Assembly: GCA_032622095.1 (NCBI GenBank)
Contig: CP136067.1
Location: 135,967,990-136,031,989, forward strand
DNA from: Siphonodentalium dalli
Taxonomy: Eukaryota; Mollusca; Scaphopoda; Gadilida; Siphonodentaliidae
Reading direction: 5' to 3'
DNA length: 64,000 bases
The notes beneath the pieces were generated by a model. The model ran no database searches and was not told the DNA's origin. It saw only the letters and a list, made by a program, of their open reading frames with translations. Below, piece by piece: positions 1 through 11,559 of this stretch (positions are counted from its first letter, which is position 1; each line of letters opens with the position of its first letter). Made by a program: the position numbers and the translations under genes.

Positions 1-862
1 TATGCACAGTTTCAAACAGGTGCCCCCATTGAACATATGCAGCATTATGCGACTAGATATTGCATAAATTAAGGGAACACTACCACTTAATGGTTAGTGC
101 AGTGGTGTCATCCGTTCATTTGTGGTACTTGATTAGCAACCGTTGCTACCTCTTAAATTCTTGTCGGATATATCTCAAATTTCACATTAGGGTATTATCG
201 TCATCAAAAACGCAATCACTGGCATTGAGTTATAACATACCATGCTATAATTGCCTTTTCCAGTCAATTCGGGATAGTTGCCTAGCAACCGCTACCAAGA
301 CGCTGCCACGTGGCAAAGTCTCCCGATTTTATAATGATCAGTGATCAATGGGGGGGGGGGGGGACCTTTAAAGTTTCATACCTGTGTCACAAATTAAACA
401 TAACCAACATCATCCAACAAGACACTATAAAATTTAAAGGAAAATCCCACGAGGAGCCCAGGGTCAGGGTGTCGGTCGTGGTAGGGCGTCAGGGTTCAAA
501 TGGCGTCTTATGAAGGAAATTTGAACAGTCCATGCAGCAGTTGGTACATGTTGGTTTTGTAGTATGCATGCTACCCTGCAGTTCGAATTGTACTGTGAAA
601 TATAATAGAGCATGTCCTGTCGTTGACTACGCGGATATAGTGCCCTGTGGGGTGGGTATAGTTCACTCCACTTCGCGTCGTGAACTATACCTATCCTTCT
701 GGGCACTATACCCGCATAGTCAACTCCAAGCCATGCTCAATTTATTAAATATTGCACTGCGTATCAAGATCATAAGGCATATTGCCAAGACGTTTCAGCA
801 TCACCATGCAGCATCATCAGACTGCACGAACAGTGACATAGTTTTAAACTGGTGGTTTTTAG
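1..862. other. No gene recognised; G-run and one hairpin
   Basis: Short overlapping open frames occur here but none resembles a protein I recognise, and none has splice or start context that stands out. A run of 14 G lies at 350-363. The inverted repeat at 608-738 is listed separately. Confidence 0.5.
608..738. repeat. Imperfect inverted repeat (hairpin), about 130 bp
   Basis: The left arm from 608 and the right arm ending at 738 are reverse complements with scattered mismatches. The best part pairs 622-645 with 701-724 (GTTGACTACGCGGATATAG type, two differences) and an inner pair around GGTATAGTTCAC. The loop is near 670-678. It could be a small miniature transposon; no target duplication was found. 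Confidence 0.6.
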
Positions 863-866
863 TTAA

Positions 867-1383
867 AGGCACGGGCGGCGTTCGTTGCAGAAATATTCAT
901 ATTTGTTCAAATCGGCATCAACGGAAGGAATATTAAAATAGATATAGTTTTGTTCATATGCCATACATAATCAGCGCGTAAATAGTATATTGTCGTCAAG
1001 ACGTACGATGGTGTACGTAAACAACCTTCTCGTGTTTAGAAGTGTTGCTTCTGTTTACATAACACAGCGCAATTATATTGGTTAATCACACACAAATGAT
1101 ATAAACGCTCTTTATTAATTCCATATCAGGAAAACAGTAACAAATAGCGCTCTTTATGTTTACCATATCAGGATCTAAACAAAAGCCAGGTTCTCTAACG
1201 TTTTTTGCTTTTGTTTACATAACAAAGAAAAAAACATTTGACAATAACATACTGTTTATGCCATATTTATGATTGGTATAAGAACAAAGTCTGACTGTAT
1301 TTTACTATTCTTTCTGTTTATGGCGGTTTTTGACGGAGCTGAATATTTTAACAGAATACCCACCGCCAACGCCGCCCGTATCT
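867..1383 (+). mobile_element. Family A miniature transposon, TTAA-flanked, copy 1
   Basis: Seen: TTAA at 863-866 and 1384-1387 bracket a 517 bp segment whose ends are inverted repeats (AGGCACGGGCGGCGTT and the complement of AACGCCGCCCGTATCT). A second full-length, diverged copy lies in opposite orientation at 33973-34465. The interior has two copies of a block reading AACGCTCTTTATT..CCATATCAGG. Known: TTAA target duplications are typical of piggyBac-superfamily transposons, and short elements with TIRs and no transposase are miniature non-autonomous derivatives. The superfamily assignment is inference because no transposase is present. Confidence 0.75.
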
Positions 1384-1387
1384 TTAA

Positions 1388-2182
1388 CCTCATGAGTGGA
1401 AATTTTGGTGGAACACCTTTTGTATAAAACATATCACAAATAAGCAATCCACTGATATGACGATTGTGAGCAAAAGCAACATATAACCGCCATGTTGGAC
1501 AAAGACTTGGAGTTGCCTGGATACTGAATCCGATATGATTGGTTGACCACCCATTTCTTTTGCGGTATGTAAGGATTGACATGTTGTTCATGTCCCGCGT
1601 GTATACTCGTGTAAGTTGTTGCACGCCAGCTGTTGGTGGCAAATACAGAAGAGATCAAGCTGCCGTAAACCATGTATTCTGGCATCTTTTCATGCTCAGA
1701 TGGTTTGAATTAAACATGGACTATGTAATAATGTAACTGAACACAACTTTTCAGTTTTACGTTTTCCATTCACTCAAGTATATACATCATCCACCATATT
1801 ATTGAATGTCCACTTAATGTTCGAATCCCCAGATCACATTATATCCAACATATTCTATAATAAATACCATTTGAAAGAGGAAGCTCCAAAACATTTTATA
1901 TATTACCAATTTATCCGGCCGAATAAACTGTGGACACGTTGTTTTTCTCGAGGTACCGACGTGTGTTCTGAGTGGATCTGTGCTTAATTTGGACTGTACT
2001 GCCAGTCTATTATTCTCGATGGAAGGGGAAAAACTATATCTCCTAGTTTTGAATCTCGATGCATTTTGGGTACATAACGGTGGAAGTCTTGGGTGAATAT
2101 GAGAATCTCTATCACTTCGTGGACACTCCTGGGCCACAGCTGTTCTGTATCCTGGTGGAATATATATATTTTTTGGTTTTAT
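1388..2182. other. No feature recognised
   Basis: Overlapping short open frames on both strands, no recognisable domain, no clear repeat. I see nothing I can support. Confidence 0.4.
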
Positions 2183-2212
2183 TTAACCCTTTACCCAACA
2201 GAACGGCCCTGT

Positions 2213-2281
2213 GCCAATGCATTCTCTTATATATGCGAGTCGACCATAGGTCGCCTCGCATATATAAGAGAATGCATTGGC
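2213..2281. repeat. 69 bp near-perfect hairpin (family B, H1)
   Basis: Arms of 33 bp with one mismatch and a 3 bp loop: outer 27 bp starts GCCAATGCATTCTCTTATAT, inner part is CGACC-ATA-GGTCG. Its reverse-oriented partner is 2394-2462. Confidence 0.95.
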
Positions 2282-2393
2282 TTAACACATATTAAAAATG
2301 ATAAAATTGTCAAAGAATGTAGAAAAATATTATAAAATTGTTAAAGAATGTAAGAAAAAATGGTAAAAAGTGTTAAAAAAAGAGTTTTTTTAG

Positions 2394-2462
2394 GCCAATG
2401 CATTTTCTTATATATGCGAGGCGACCTATGGTCGACTCGCATATATAAGAGAATGCATTGGC
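2394..2462. repeat. 69 bp near-perfect hairpin (family B, H2)
   Basis: Same palindrome as 2213-2281 but inverted (the asymmetric core reads GCGACCTATGGTCGA). One arm has a single base change (TTTTC for TCTC). Confidence 0.95.
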
Positions 2463-2615
2463 ACAGGGCATAACTGTAACCATCACAATGTGGTCAATGA
2501 ACCGGTTCCAATGATATCCATATTTGTATGGTGTTATTGAGACAGACCGAAGATATTTTAGATTGTTGAAGCTTTATTTGGGCGTTTTTAACCGGTTTGT
2601 TGGGTAAAGGGTTAA

Positions 2616-3940
2616 TGCAAACAATAGTAAATAACACGCACTCAACATAAATAATCTGGGACTGGGCCAAGATAAGGTGACCATGTCCAGTAATTGTCGT
2701 CTCAAAGAATGAATGCATTGTGATTGCTATATCATTAAGACACCACGAGCGACTTACTTTTGAGGTGTTTATTTGTAGATGAGAGAAAGCTGTCTGTAGA
2801 ATTATTTAACTGGAATATCACCGCACTGTGCGTATAGGAATCACGGAACTAAATGGTTTCCCATAGGCGACAGTGTTAACGCTTCGGCCAAATTCGCTGA
2901 ATTGAAGCCTGCAGGCCATACCAGTGATGTTTACCCAGCTAGATTGACACCAGTTGATCACGAAAATGCAAGAAAAATCATAGGTCATGTGTTTACTTTT
3001 TAAAATAAATCCCCATGTGTACGACAGGGCTATCTCACAGCCAAATTTGATCTGGAAAAACAACAGCTAGTTAAATACATTTCCCGCTCACAAAAATCCG
3101 TTCCCCCATTCATTCACCAGTTTAAATTATTTAGATATTATGTACAATCAAATAAACGCGATGTCATCCTTTAATAACGTGTCGCATGTATCAGGTGAAG
3201 GTCATTCTTCAGCTACCTTCACCTTTAGCAATTCCACGGTGTACTCGCTCCCCGACTCCAGAACACATTTAGCTCCCTGATTCCTATACACCCCACGGCA
3301 AACAACGGCGACTTCGAGAGGAGCTGGGGCCGGCTGTACCAAGAGATGGGACCTTGCAGTTACATGTATCGATAGTCAGGAAATGTGACGTCACGTTTCA
3401 ACTAAATCCTGCATGATGCGAGCTATTGGACTACCGATCATTTCCAAAATGGCGCACATTGCATGAAAACATTGATTGTGCGTTTAATAGATATGTTATC
3501 TCCGGTTCGATGGTTATTATACGAAAACACTTAACTGATTTCATGCAACTATTTTGGAAAGGTAAAGTTTCTAGGTAATTCGACAATTAAATTACAATAA
3601 ATAAACCTTGTTTTTATTGGATACGTTACATGCAGCTACAGCCACGGTTGTCATAGTTCGAAATGCCTCGGAAATGGACATGCGCAGAATTAATTCCGAT
3701 ATCGGTTATAACAGATTGAAGCTGCAGCTGTTCTCGAAGTCTCCCACAAGTTACTGAGAAAAAAACATATACACCAACTATGTTGATCGCTGCATGAGTT
3801 GACAATATACATTTACGCACAGTGAACGAATTAAACCTATTATTCCTACTAATAGGTTATGAACATTCGACTGAGTCACGACTTCACCATCTTGACATGG
3901 CGAAAGAGAACAATTCTGCATTATAGGTTTAAAATATCAT
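2616..3940. other. No gene or repeat recognised
   Basis: No similarity to other parts of the window that I could see, and no recognisable protein. Possibly unique sequence. Confidence 0.4.
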
Positions 3941-3944
3941 TTAA

Positions 3945-4158
3945 CCCTTTCTATACTAAATACTCATTGATGACTAGTTGCAATTTCCAGATAATAAGTT
4001 CAACAAACGACTTATTATCTGAACATTTCCCACCAAAAAGTATGGATCCTTCAGCAATTGTATTATGAATTTCCTGAACATTCCTCCAAATGATTAATAG
4101 TTAATTCCATTGTATATTTTTATAACTGAGTGGGAGAATCCATTTAGTATAGAAAGAG
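3945..4158. mobile_element. Family C miniature transposon, TTAA-flanked, 214 bp
   Basis: Seen: TTAA at 3941-3944 and 4159-4162; termini CCCTTTCTATACTAAAT and the complement of ATTTAGTATAGAAAGAG, differing at one position. An internal hairpin pairs AGATAATAAGT (3989-3999) with 4010-4020. No coding capacity. The ends resemble family B only in the initial CCCTTT, so this is a distinct TTAA-inserting family. Confidence 0.8.
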
Positions 4159-4162
4159 TTAA

Positions 4163-6090
4163 GTGCCCTATCCAATTTGACATAAACATACGTTTACTAT
4201 GGGGTGTTAAATGTAAATGTTAATGGATATGACCCCGTCTACGGTCTACAGTAAGCAATATATGGCCAACGTTGGGTCAGATAACACCCGCAAATTACTT
4301 CATTCAGTATGCGTATTTCAATGAACCCTAGTGAATCCTTTACTTGTTTTGCCAGTCGAACGTGCAGTCGAAGGAACCGTGGATAATGTACATCTTATTT
4401 GAGGTCATTACGTTCATATTTATTTCCAAATATATCAGGGGGGGGGGGGGGGTCGGAAAAAAATTTCAGGCACATATGCTGATGTTTTCCTTTCGACCCT
4501 TGTTGGGACCCACCCACCACCGCGTCCAAATTTTTTTCCGTTTTCGGCAGTTTTTTCCCCGACCATTTTTGGACACCCACCCCCTTTTAACACTAAAACA
4601 GAGATTTGCGGAGAGGGGGGGGGGGGTCACTGTACACAGCTGTGTATGAATTTCTGTGCATACTATTTGTCATGGATGTTAACATTGACATGTAAATAGG
4701 AACGAGTCATTTTGGGGTCATTCGGCCAAAAAAACATGGCTGCCAGCGGCCATCTTGGATTTCAAAATTCAATCCATTAAGATGGACTACAGGCTATACT
4801 TTTTGTCTGATCATCATGAAATTTTTCATTTATGTTAATATTGACATTCTAAGGTGTTTTAAGCCAAAGTCATTGCAAAAACGGTGAAAAAGACTTGCAG
4901 GAAAACACATTTTGAGTTGCGGAATTTTTTTTATGTTGGTACCATTCCCCCCCCCCCCCTGAATATATATGAAATACCACCTCCAGGTGTCGACACATGA
5001 CATGAAATGTTTCGAAAATATGGGTGCATTTAATGTTGTTATGGATATCCAAGTCATGCAAGTCATGCAAGAGAAATAAAAATATGCTCGATTTTTCACT
5101 AATACTAATTTTATTATACTGAGTACTATATCGACAGAACAATTCTATAGGCGAGTAAGCTGACGATATACATGTATATGACGTTCAATATACAGGTATC
5201 TGCAGATTAGGTTGAAGAATATACGGAACTTCCAACAGTACTACATTTCCATCTCTTGGAATTTCAATATCGTCCATCTACTGTGTAACCTTATAAGTAT
5301 TTTAGCTATTACCATTCAAATACTATTTCAGAGAGGGGAGAGTTTGCGTCTAACAATTTAATGCAAGATATGGAATTATCCCCTTTGTTGCCGACAAACT
5401 CACACTTTCTTTGCAAATCAATATTGATTGGGAAAGTAAAATACCAGTACACTCTAGGCATGTTTCAGTCAGAAATATCCCAATTTATTTGTTAAAGTTA
5501 TATATTATATGCCACTTCCAAAAGTAAACCATTTGTCTCGGATTGAGGGGTAAGACACTTCCGATACATCAGCAGTGACGACCCATTTCGACAAAATTGT
5601 ATGCAACATATATTACATGTATCCACCCTGGTTAAGTGGTCATGCTGATATGCTGATGGTTGTATGTCCTGTTAATTTGCTATGATGTTGGTAGGTTAAA
5701 CTGATGCTGTTAGAAAATTTACGGTTATTTGTTTCTAAAGGGTTAACTTTTTTGGTGTTTGTCTAACCTGAGCGAATCGAGAACAAGCCGTTGTGTGTAT
5801 CAAACATTCAAAAACATATATTAACACTGGTTGTATTATATATTGCAAATCGACTATAATCAAGATGGCTATTCATGTCTTTTTGCAAAACATAAAATTG
5901 TTCTTGAATGTTTCATACAGACACAGGCTTTTTCTCAAATCACTCGGAATAGCCAAAATGACAAACTTAAAAAAAAATAACGGCATCAGTTTGTCATGCC
6001 AGCATTTATAAAGCAGATTATCGGGACCACTTGACCAGTGGTAACTATATGTAACATATAATGGTTGTATCTTGAAGCAGTCGGAAGTAC
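4163..6090. other. No gene recognised; homopolymer runs and one repeat fragment
   Basis: G-runs at 4438-4452 and 4615-4626 and a C-run at 4947-4959. A fragment around 4725-4790 (ATGGCTGCCAGCGGCCATCT) matches the tandem array at 48036-49110. The rest shows nothing I can assign. Confidence 0.45.
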
Positions 6091-6100
6091 AACAGCTTAC

Positions 6101-6147
6101 CGTTGGCTGTCGACGTGAACGTTTCGTCTTGCTTCAGCTATAGCGAC
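6101..6147 (-). CDS. Possible short internal exon (weak)
   Basis: Seen on the minus strand: an AG acceptor next to 6147 (TTTATGGCAG) and a GTAAGC donor next to 6101 bound 47 nt that read VAIAEARRNVHVDSQ plus two bases. It lies about 0.65 kb downstream of the glycine-loop segment at 6796-6841 on the same strand. In a kinase the next strand after the loop often reads VA(I/V)K; here the fourth residue would be A, so either this is not that exon or the catalytic lysine is absent. Reading phase does not join directly to 6796-6841 (an extra exon would be needed). Low confidence; could be chance. Confidence 0.15.
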
Positions 6148-6795
6148 CTGCCATAAACCGGATATGCTAATCTATCAACGACTGAAGTGAACGATCATTA
6201 TTATACATGATGTTTTGTGGGAAAACAATAAAGGTATATAGGCAATGAGCCTGATTTACAAATTAAATATGTGCGAGCTATGATGAATGGTTCTCCCCCT
6301 GGACGACATCAAAGCTCGTCTTGATCTCCAACCTGACACAAAAATGATCGAGGGGCGAAGAAAGAGAAACAGTCAAAGTAAACGAGAGAAGAAACAACAA
6401 ACTCTCGACTGTTATGGCCGAGTATATAATAAGTCGTAAAATGGTTGTCGTTTGTTAAGTAGAGCCTCTCTTCTGATTCTATTTGTATTTCTGACACGAA
6501 AGTGCGTTTGATGTTGAATTTAATTAGCAAATCCCACGCAAATTATCAACTTTGAACAGCGGAAGACTGAAATAGTGATACAGGCTAAATGCGATATCAG
6601 GGGCGATGCGAGATGTTCGAGTGAGGGGATATGCTCTATCCAATGTTCTTCTGCGTCCTCAACCGGATTTTGTTTGAACATATATTATTGATCATCACAG
6701 AGGATAATATATATAGCACACAATAAATTTTGTTATAGTAACACATACATGTACGATGATCAACGGGGATTGCAGCACAAGTTATTACAACTTAC
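6148..6795. other. Possible intron; no exon identified
   Basis: Minus-strand open frames at 6309-6530 and around 6530-6690 have no recognisable similarity. If the neighbouring exon candidates are real this is mostly intron. Confidence 0.3.
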
Positions 6796-6841
6796 CAATA
6801 CCAAATGCTCCTCTTCCCAAATAAGAAATCCTTGAGAAATA
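6796..6841 (-). CDS. Candidate internal exon encoding a protein-kinase glycine loop
   Basis: Seen on the minus strand: a pyrimidine-rich acceptor ending TTTATTTCAG immediately before 6841 and a GTAAGT donor immediately after 6796. The 46 nt between read YFSRISYLGRGAFGI plus one base. Known: LGxGxFG is the nucleotide-binding P-loop at the start of protein kinase domains, and short juxtamembrane and loop exons are common in receptor kinases. The upstream candidate at 7629-7671 ends in the phase this exon needs. Inference: part of a kinase gene (receptor tyrosine kinase-like) on the minus strand. I could not find HRD or DFG exons downstream, so it may be a decayed gene, a gene with long introns leaving the readable region, or coincidence. 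Too short for any length-based ORF screen. Confidence 0.35.
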
Positions 6842-7628
6842 CTGAAATAAATAAAATGGGGTAGAACATAAATTAATCAAACTAAATTGTTTGTGTTCAA
6901 GATGGAAGGAAATAACCATTTCCGAATTGTAGAGACAGAGTTTAGTTGAACTTAAATTATTGCTGTATCTTATCGGAGATGTTGTATCTGTTGGAAACGG
7001 AGAAGAATGTAAGCTCGATGCTTTATATGGTCATTCCACCCACTTAGGAAGATGATACCAATATCCTTCAGATTGGTGATAAGATGAGATAAGTTTAATA
7101 GGCAAACATCCTTATAAGGACAGTATGCAAACATAATAATATATAGTTGTACATTGAACAATATAATAAATGATATAATAATAGATGGTAATATATAACC
7201 ATTAGTAAAGCTGAATGTGCATAGGGTCGTCTCGTCTTCATTTATTCATTGACTATGAGGCGATGCTCATCGCGTGCGGAAAATAATTTTCGGATTATAT
7301 GACACATTGAAGTGCATGAATTTGAAATATTGTTGGATAGGATTTTGACAAGCTGTGTCATGCCGTCTCGAGAACACCTCACTAAAGCAGTGTTGGACCA
7401 TGATCTTGCGTCTTCTTGTTTTTAGTTGTGTGATTGAGGGCAAAGGGACCCTGATATATATACCTAATTAGTTTATATTATATTGTGAAAATGATCCCGT
7501 GTAGGATCCCTGAGCAGCTCACAACACACCCGATGAAAGCGGCATCAAAAAGAATTTAAAATCTATATTTAAATCTGGCAACATGTATATACATCTTCAT
7601 TAGACATAATGTTTCAAAATACACTTAC
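6842..7628. other. Possible intron, AT-rich; nothing else seen
   Basis: AT-rich sequence with no recognisable coding segment, lying between two minus-strand exon candidates. Confidence 0.3.
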
Positions 7629-7671
7629 CATTATCAAATTATTCCGAGAAATTCTAATTTCAACTTCAAGC
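7629..7671 (-). CDS. Candidate exon upstream of the kinase loop
   Basis: Seen on the minus strand: acceptor ACCGTTCAG before 7671 and GTAAGT donor after 7629. The 43 nt read one base plus LEVEIRISRNNLIM and end at a codon boundary, matching the phase of 6796-6841. Known: the stretch before the glycine loop in receptor tyrosine kinases commonly reads W/FE(I/V)xRxxL. Inference: juxtamembrane exon of the same gene. An alternative acceptor (AAATTAG) lies inside it. The evidence is the combination of phase, splice sites and order; each alone is weak. Confidence 0.28.
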
Positions 7672-8000
7672 CTGAACGGTTGTTGTCAGTAGATCACGTG
7701 ATTGTAGTCGATGTTGTATTTTATGAACTTTTATCTAGTAATACACCTGTTGTCACCAATATACCGGTTACCGGGAACAACTCTCCGTGAATGGAGGAAA
7801 TGAAGATATATATGTAACGACAGGAAATTGCCGGTGTATCCTCATGTCGCATTTTATTGGGCGATCGGTTCCCCGCATCAATGAGAGCTTTCCGATGAAT
7901 GGCAACAAGCCATATTTCCGACTAAATCCTGAAAAGTTACCCATAATTCTGCTGTAGTTAAGGAGTCGATTATTTAGGGCATTAATTACTGTATGCATGG
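7672..8000. other. No feature firmly recognised
   Basis: A 93-codon minus-strand open frame (7768-8049) overlaps here, ending near a GTAACC that could be a donor, but I do not recognise the product. Confidence 0.3.
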
Positions 8001-8539
8001 CCTGGGGTAGAATAGGCATACCGCCCCACCGCGAGGGATAAGAATCCACTAATGTGGCACCCTGTTTGCCATGTGGTGCCTCCCGTGATATGTGGTGTAT
8101 GAGTTCTGGAGGTACTATGGTGGCCGTATCACACGAAGCATCGACCTGCGGATACGGCTTAGCTCATGATCCACTTTGGTCCTATTTCTCTACAAGACGG
8201 GTGGTTGAATTGACCCGGCTCAATCAATCGGCTAGTCACACTCCGTGGTGTTTCGGATTAATTTTTGTATCTGTTGTATTGCTCGTCTGATGTTTGATGT
8301 ATCGTGTTCTGTTTTTAACGTGTGTTCGTCCTGGTGATTATTGAGTATTGAATCCTGTATTTTTCATGATTGTCTCAATGTTGGGCTGCTAAATGCAGTG
8401 GCAAAACGGGTCACCGATTGAGCTATATACTTGTCTTTGAACCGACCATAATTCGAAGGGTAGTCCGCGGCAGCAACTCAAACCAAAGCACCAAGACCTG
8501 ATCGCACGAATGATGACTGATTTAGTTCCAATGATGCTG

Positions 8540-9340
8540 GGGTATTCCCTCAGTACTTGGTTCTTAGCTCCGATCCGATTATCAAAAGACCTTCTGCATT
8601 TGGCATTGATAAGACACTTCAAGCTAAAAATGTTATTAATGGCAGGAGTATGATAATGGCCAGGAACATTGTAAAAGTAAAGAAACCACATGTGCACACT
8701 GTTCTGTTTCTGGTTATGATCATAAGGATTGTACTAAACCGAAAAAAGGGTTCAAACTGTCATAGTTCACATGCTGCAATGGATCGCTCATGTCCCATAT
8801 GGGATTATAAATTTAAAATTCAACGGTGTTAGGCTGAGAAACATCATATTTCGATGCAAAGCAAATAGTTGGTGTTCGACCATCAACTCAACCCGGCACA
8901 TACTTAGCTGTCGTACTGTCATCTACAAAAAGTGTGCTGATGCTGCAGTACTCAGACAGACAACAACGAGACCAACAATATGTATGTATCACAAGCAACA
9001 AACACAACTTGGCGTAACTGCTATAACTCCTGTCTCAGAACCTGCATCACAGGCCATAGAAACGTCTACTGAGGATTCACCCGTTGTCCACAAACAATAT
9101 ACTCAAGTTGAGCCAGTTACTATACAACACAAGATATTCGTGTTGACGCTATTACTCTTAAACAAAAATCGCCGAAAGTCTCTCCAACGTTTAGACTCTC
9201 AGAAAGAGAGGTTCATATTTAAATTATTAACATTTGAACAGATGCTTGATGATAAACGATTAACACAAAAAGGCACCAAACAGTATTTGTTGATTGAGGC
9301 TGTCGATTGGGTGAAACGTGGCATTCTTCTGCATGTCTAA
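8540..9340 (+). pseudogene. Broken ORF1 (gag-like) with CCHC zinc knuckles
   Basis: Role in the family: an RNA-binding nucleocapsid-like protein of non-LTR retrotransposons. Seen: frame 3 at 8658-8732 reads GQEHCKSKETTC then AHCSVSGYDHKDC, giving the tail of one knuckle and a complete CX2C..C knuckle with Y where the H is expected. After a frame change in the A/G run at 8741-8750, frame 1 reads GSNCHSSHAAMDRSCP, a third knuckle whose first C is G; it continues into IWDYKFKIQ and a stop at about 8830. A 189-codon frame (8771-9340) is open but out of register with the knuckles and has no recognisable domain. Frameshift, stops and lost cysteines show it is dead. Confidence 0.65.
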
Positions 9341-9734
9341 CCCCCTCGACCGTCAGCTTGACGCATTGATAAAGGTTCATGCGGGATTCGTCAAATATTA
9401 TAAATACCTTATCAATTCAAAATCTAATGTAGGAAACTGCTTTGCATATTTCGATGTGCAGCCTTGGTAATTTCGTGTCATTTATTTGCTCTTTATTATA
9501 TATTCTTGCACTATGTCTATACTTTTTATAATATGCTTGAACACTAGTAAGTTCTTTTATTATGAATATTCCTGAATCCAAGTGGAAACATTCCTCTTGT
9601 GTGCTTTTGTACATATTGTACATAGTTCATTGTTTAAATCTATTCCACTGTCTGATTTATCTAAACAGTTGCTTCGCTACGATATGTTTTGATACCTGAT
9701 TCTGTTCTTAGTTGTAAAATGTCATAGCTTCTGA

Positions 9735-9800
9735 AGCGACGTTAAATCCTCAATCAATCAATTAATCAACAAATCAATAAAATAATAAATAAATCAACCA
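9735..9800 (+). repeat. 3' tail of the retrotransposon, tetranucleotide-like repeats
   Basis: CAATCAATCAATTAATCAAC followed by AAATCAATAAAATAATAAAT-type repeats, directly after GCGACGTTAAATCC. It resembles the simple-repeat tail of non-LTR elements rather than an independent microsatellite. Confidence 0.6.
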
Positions 9801-10337
9801 ACCAATCAGTTGACAACACACGATAACACGATCATTGTCTTATCGAATTGTCATTGAACTCCGTGACAGTGTGATTAGAATGAGGGTCGTTTTCATTGAT
9901 TGTATATATTGTCTATGTAATGATACCAACAATTAAAACACAGAAAGTGAAAAATAATGTGAATTATCCAATGGAAAGAGCGTCTGTAATCACAATTGAC
10001 CAATTTTCATGAAATGTGAGCTACGTCGACGCTTATATATATAGAAATGATGTACATAAACTGTGCTTATATTGAACTGTCAATCGAAGTTGAATATACT
10101 TATTTAACATGGGATTACAGGACGAGGATATGCTACGTTTGTGCCACAAGAGTGCCCAACTCTGATTATTTAGTTTATCCGAGGTGGGTCCATTACCTTA
10201 ATTGTTGGGTTTATCAACCTCTTATGTACATTATTTCTCGAACTTGATAGGCTAATGGGAGTTCCATACCTACCATGGACTCAACCTCCTCATCGGTATT
10301 GATGCGCATCATTGTTAAGGCGGGCGCCCATAGCCAG
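9801..10337. other. No feature recognised
   Basis: No gene or repeat that I can support. Confidence 0.35.
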
Positions 10338-10764
10338 TAACGTACCGGGGGGGGGGGGGGGGGGGTGTCTCACACCAAACATTGGTCAACATTTTACAAC
10401 ACTTGGAAACTTGATACCCCAAACAGCAGCAGTTGAACACTATACGTACATATAGATGCCGAAAACAAGATGAAATGTTATGATAATTTGAATTTCTAAT
10501 ATATATCATATAGTGCAAAATATGTCGTTGTTCGACTATTTTATCAACATTTTAGACTGGGTCATCAATTGGAAATGTCCAACTATGTATTGGGTGTTAT
10601 ATGTAAGAATATTCAGACCAATTGGACACTGTGCAGTACCAAAAGGACGGGTGGAAATTAAGTTTTCCATAGTTGGAAGTTTTGTCTCCAATGGGTGTAC
10701 ATGTAAAATTGGAAATTCCAAGTTGGACACACCCAAAACAAAGACCCTCTATAGCCACGTCCCT
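10338..10764 (+). mobile_element. hAT-like non-autonomous relic, copy 1
   Basis: The right end (10743-10764) reads GACCCTCTATAGCCACGTCC, matching the terminus of the well-bounded copy at 58399-59552. The left end is degraded and contains a 19-G run (10347-10365) followed by TGTCTCACACCAAACATTGG, as in the related copies. Interior has TTGGAAATTCCAA-type motifs. No clear target duplication. Confidence 0.5.
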
Positions 10765-11559
10765 ATCCGTAACGGGTCGGTAACGCTCTGTATCTCATTT
10801 AACTCAATATAAAAAGCCACCGGGTACGGAATAACCCTTATGAATGTCTAATTACTTACATTGCTCAATAATCCCTCCCGATTTGCATTCAAAGCAAAAG
10901 GATGACACGTGATAATGTATTACGTCGCAATATCAAAAGATTCGGCACCCAATAGCTACCATTGTCGACCGACTTACGGATCAGACCCATCAAAGCTTGT
11001 TTCGGATACTAATGAATCCTTAACAATTTTAGTGACACCCAAGATCAAGTTCATTGAATAATACCTTTTGAATAACATCATATCTACATATTATTTCTTA
11101 TCATTGACACCTATAACAAATGCATGAAGAATTTTGTCTCGGGTGGCCTCTATATGTTATATGGGTGGTAGTTTTACCCCATTGTTTTAGGTCGTTTTTC
11201 TTTTCAATTGTCATTTTTGGAATTTAGTTTGTTTTGAATTAACGCGTGCGCATAGTTCGTGGTGGGGCGGCGGTTCTATTAAAATGTAGATAGTCATTGT
11301 TTTTTTTTAAATAGGGGGAATATACCCACACATATGTTAGTTTCTTTATGTCTCTTGCTGCATATTTGGTATTATACATGCATGTCTGCTTTTTACAAAC
11401 ATTACGGCATTCTATGATTTTTTTGGAGGTAAGAAAGATATCGTATATTTATTCGTGAAAAACATCGTTATTAATATATTTAGTAGATCATTTCTAGCTC
11501 CTGTCGTTGGCACATGTAATCGATTCTGCATGCTAATCTGATTGTAACTAAGGTAGAAT
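10765..11559. other. No gene recognised
   Basis: AT-rich sequence without recognisable repeat or coding signal. Confidence 0.35.

Larger units (their letters stand above)
2187..2611 (+). mobile_element. Family B miniature transposon, TTAA-flanked, with two internal 69 bp hairpins
   Basis: Seen: TTAA at 2183-2186 and 2612-2615; termini CCCTTTACCCAACA and its exact complement TGTTGGGTAAAGGG. Inside are two 69 bp palindromes in opposite orientation (2213-2281 and 2394-2462) separated by AT-rich spacer. A reversed, nearly complete copy is at 16169-16627. Known: piggyBac-like elements duplicate TTAA and often have ends starting CCC. Inference: a non-autonomous piggyBac-like element moved by a transposase encoded elsewhere. 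No coding capacity is visible. Confidence 0.85.
8040..9800 (+). mobile_element. Decayed, internally deleted non-LTR retrotransposon
   Basis: Seen: ORF1-like zinc-knuckle remnants at 8658-8850 (listed separately), a following segment with a STQTD-like stretch near 8950, and a 3' end at 9735-9800 reading GAAGCGACGTTAAATCC followed by degenerate (AATC)n and (AAAT)n repeats. Known: non-LTR retrotransposons carry CCHC knuckles in ORF1 and often end in short simple-repeat tails. Between 9340 and 9700 there is no endonuclease or reverse-transcriptase sequence, so ORF2 is deleted. The 5' boundary is uncertain. Inference: a Jockey/I/L2-like element; the clade cannot be settled from this. Confidence 0.6.

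Noticed and set aside
1815-1835. Box-B-like GTTCGAATCCCC
   Set aside because: No tRNA cloverleaf can be built around it.
5930-5975. Minus-strand ATTTTGGCTATTCC considered as a kinase DFG exon
   Set aside because: The frame that would give a DFG-like motif runs into a stop after a few codons.
8771-9340. 189-codon open frame
   Set aside because: It overlaps the zinc-knuckle remnants in a different frame and shows no domain; a chance frame within a dead retrotransposon.
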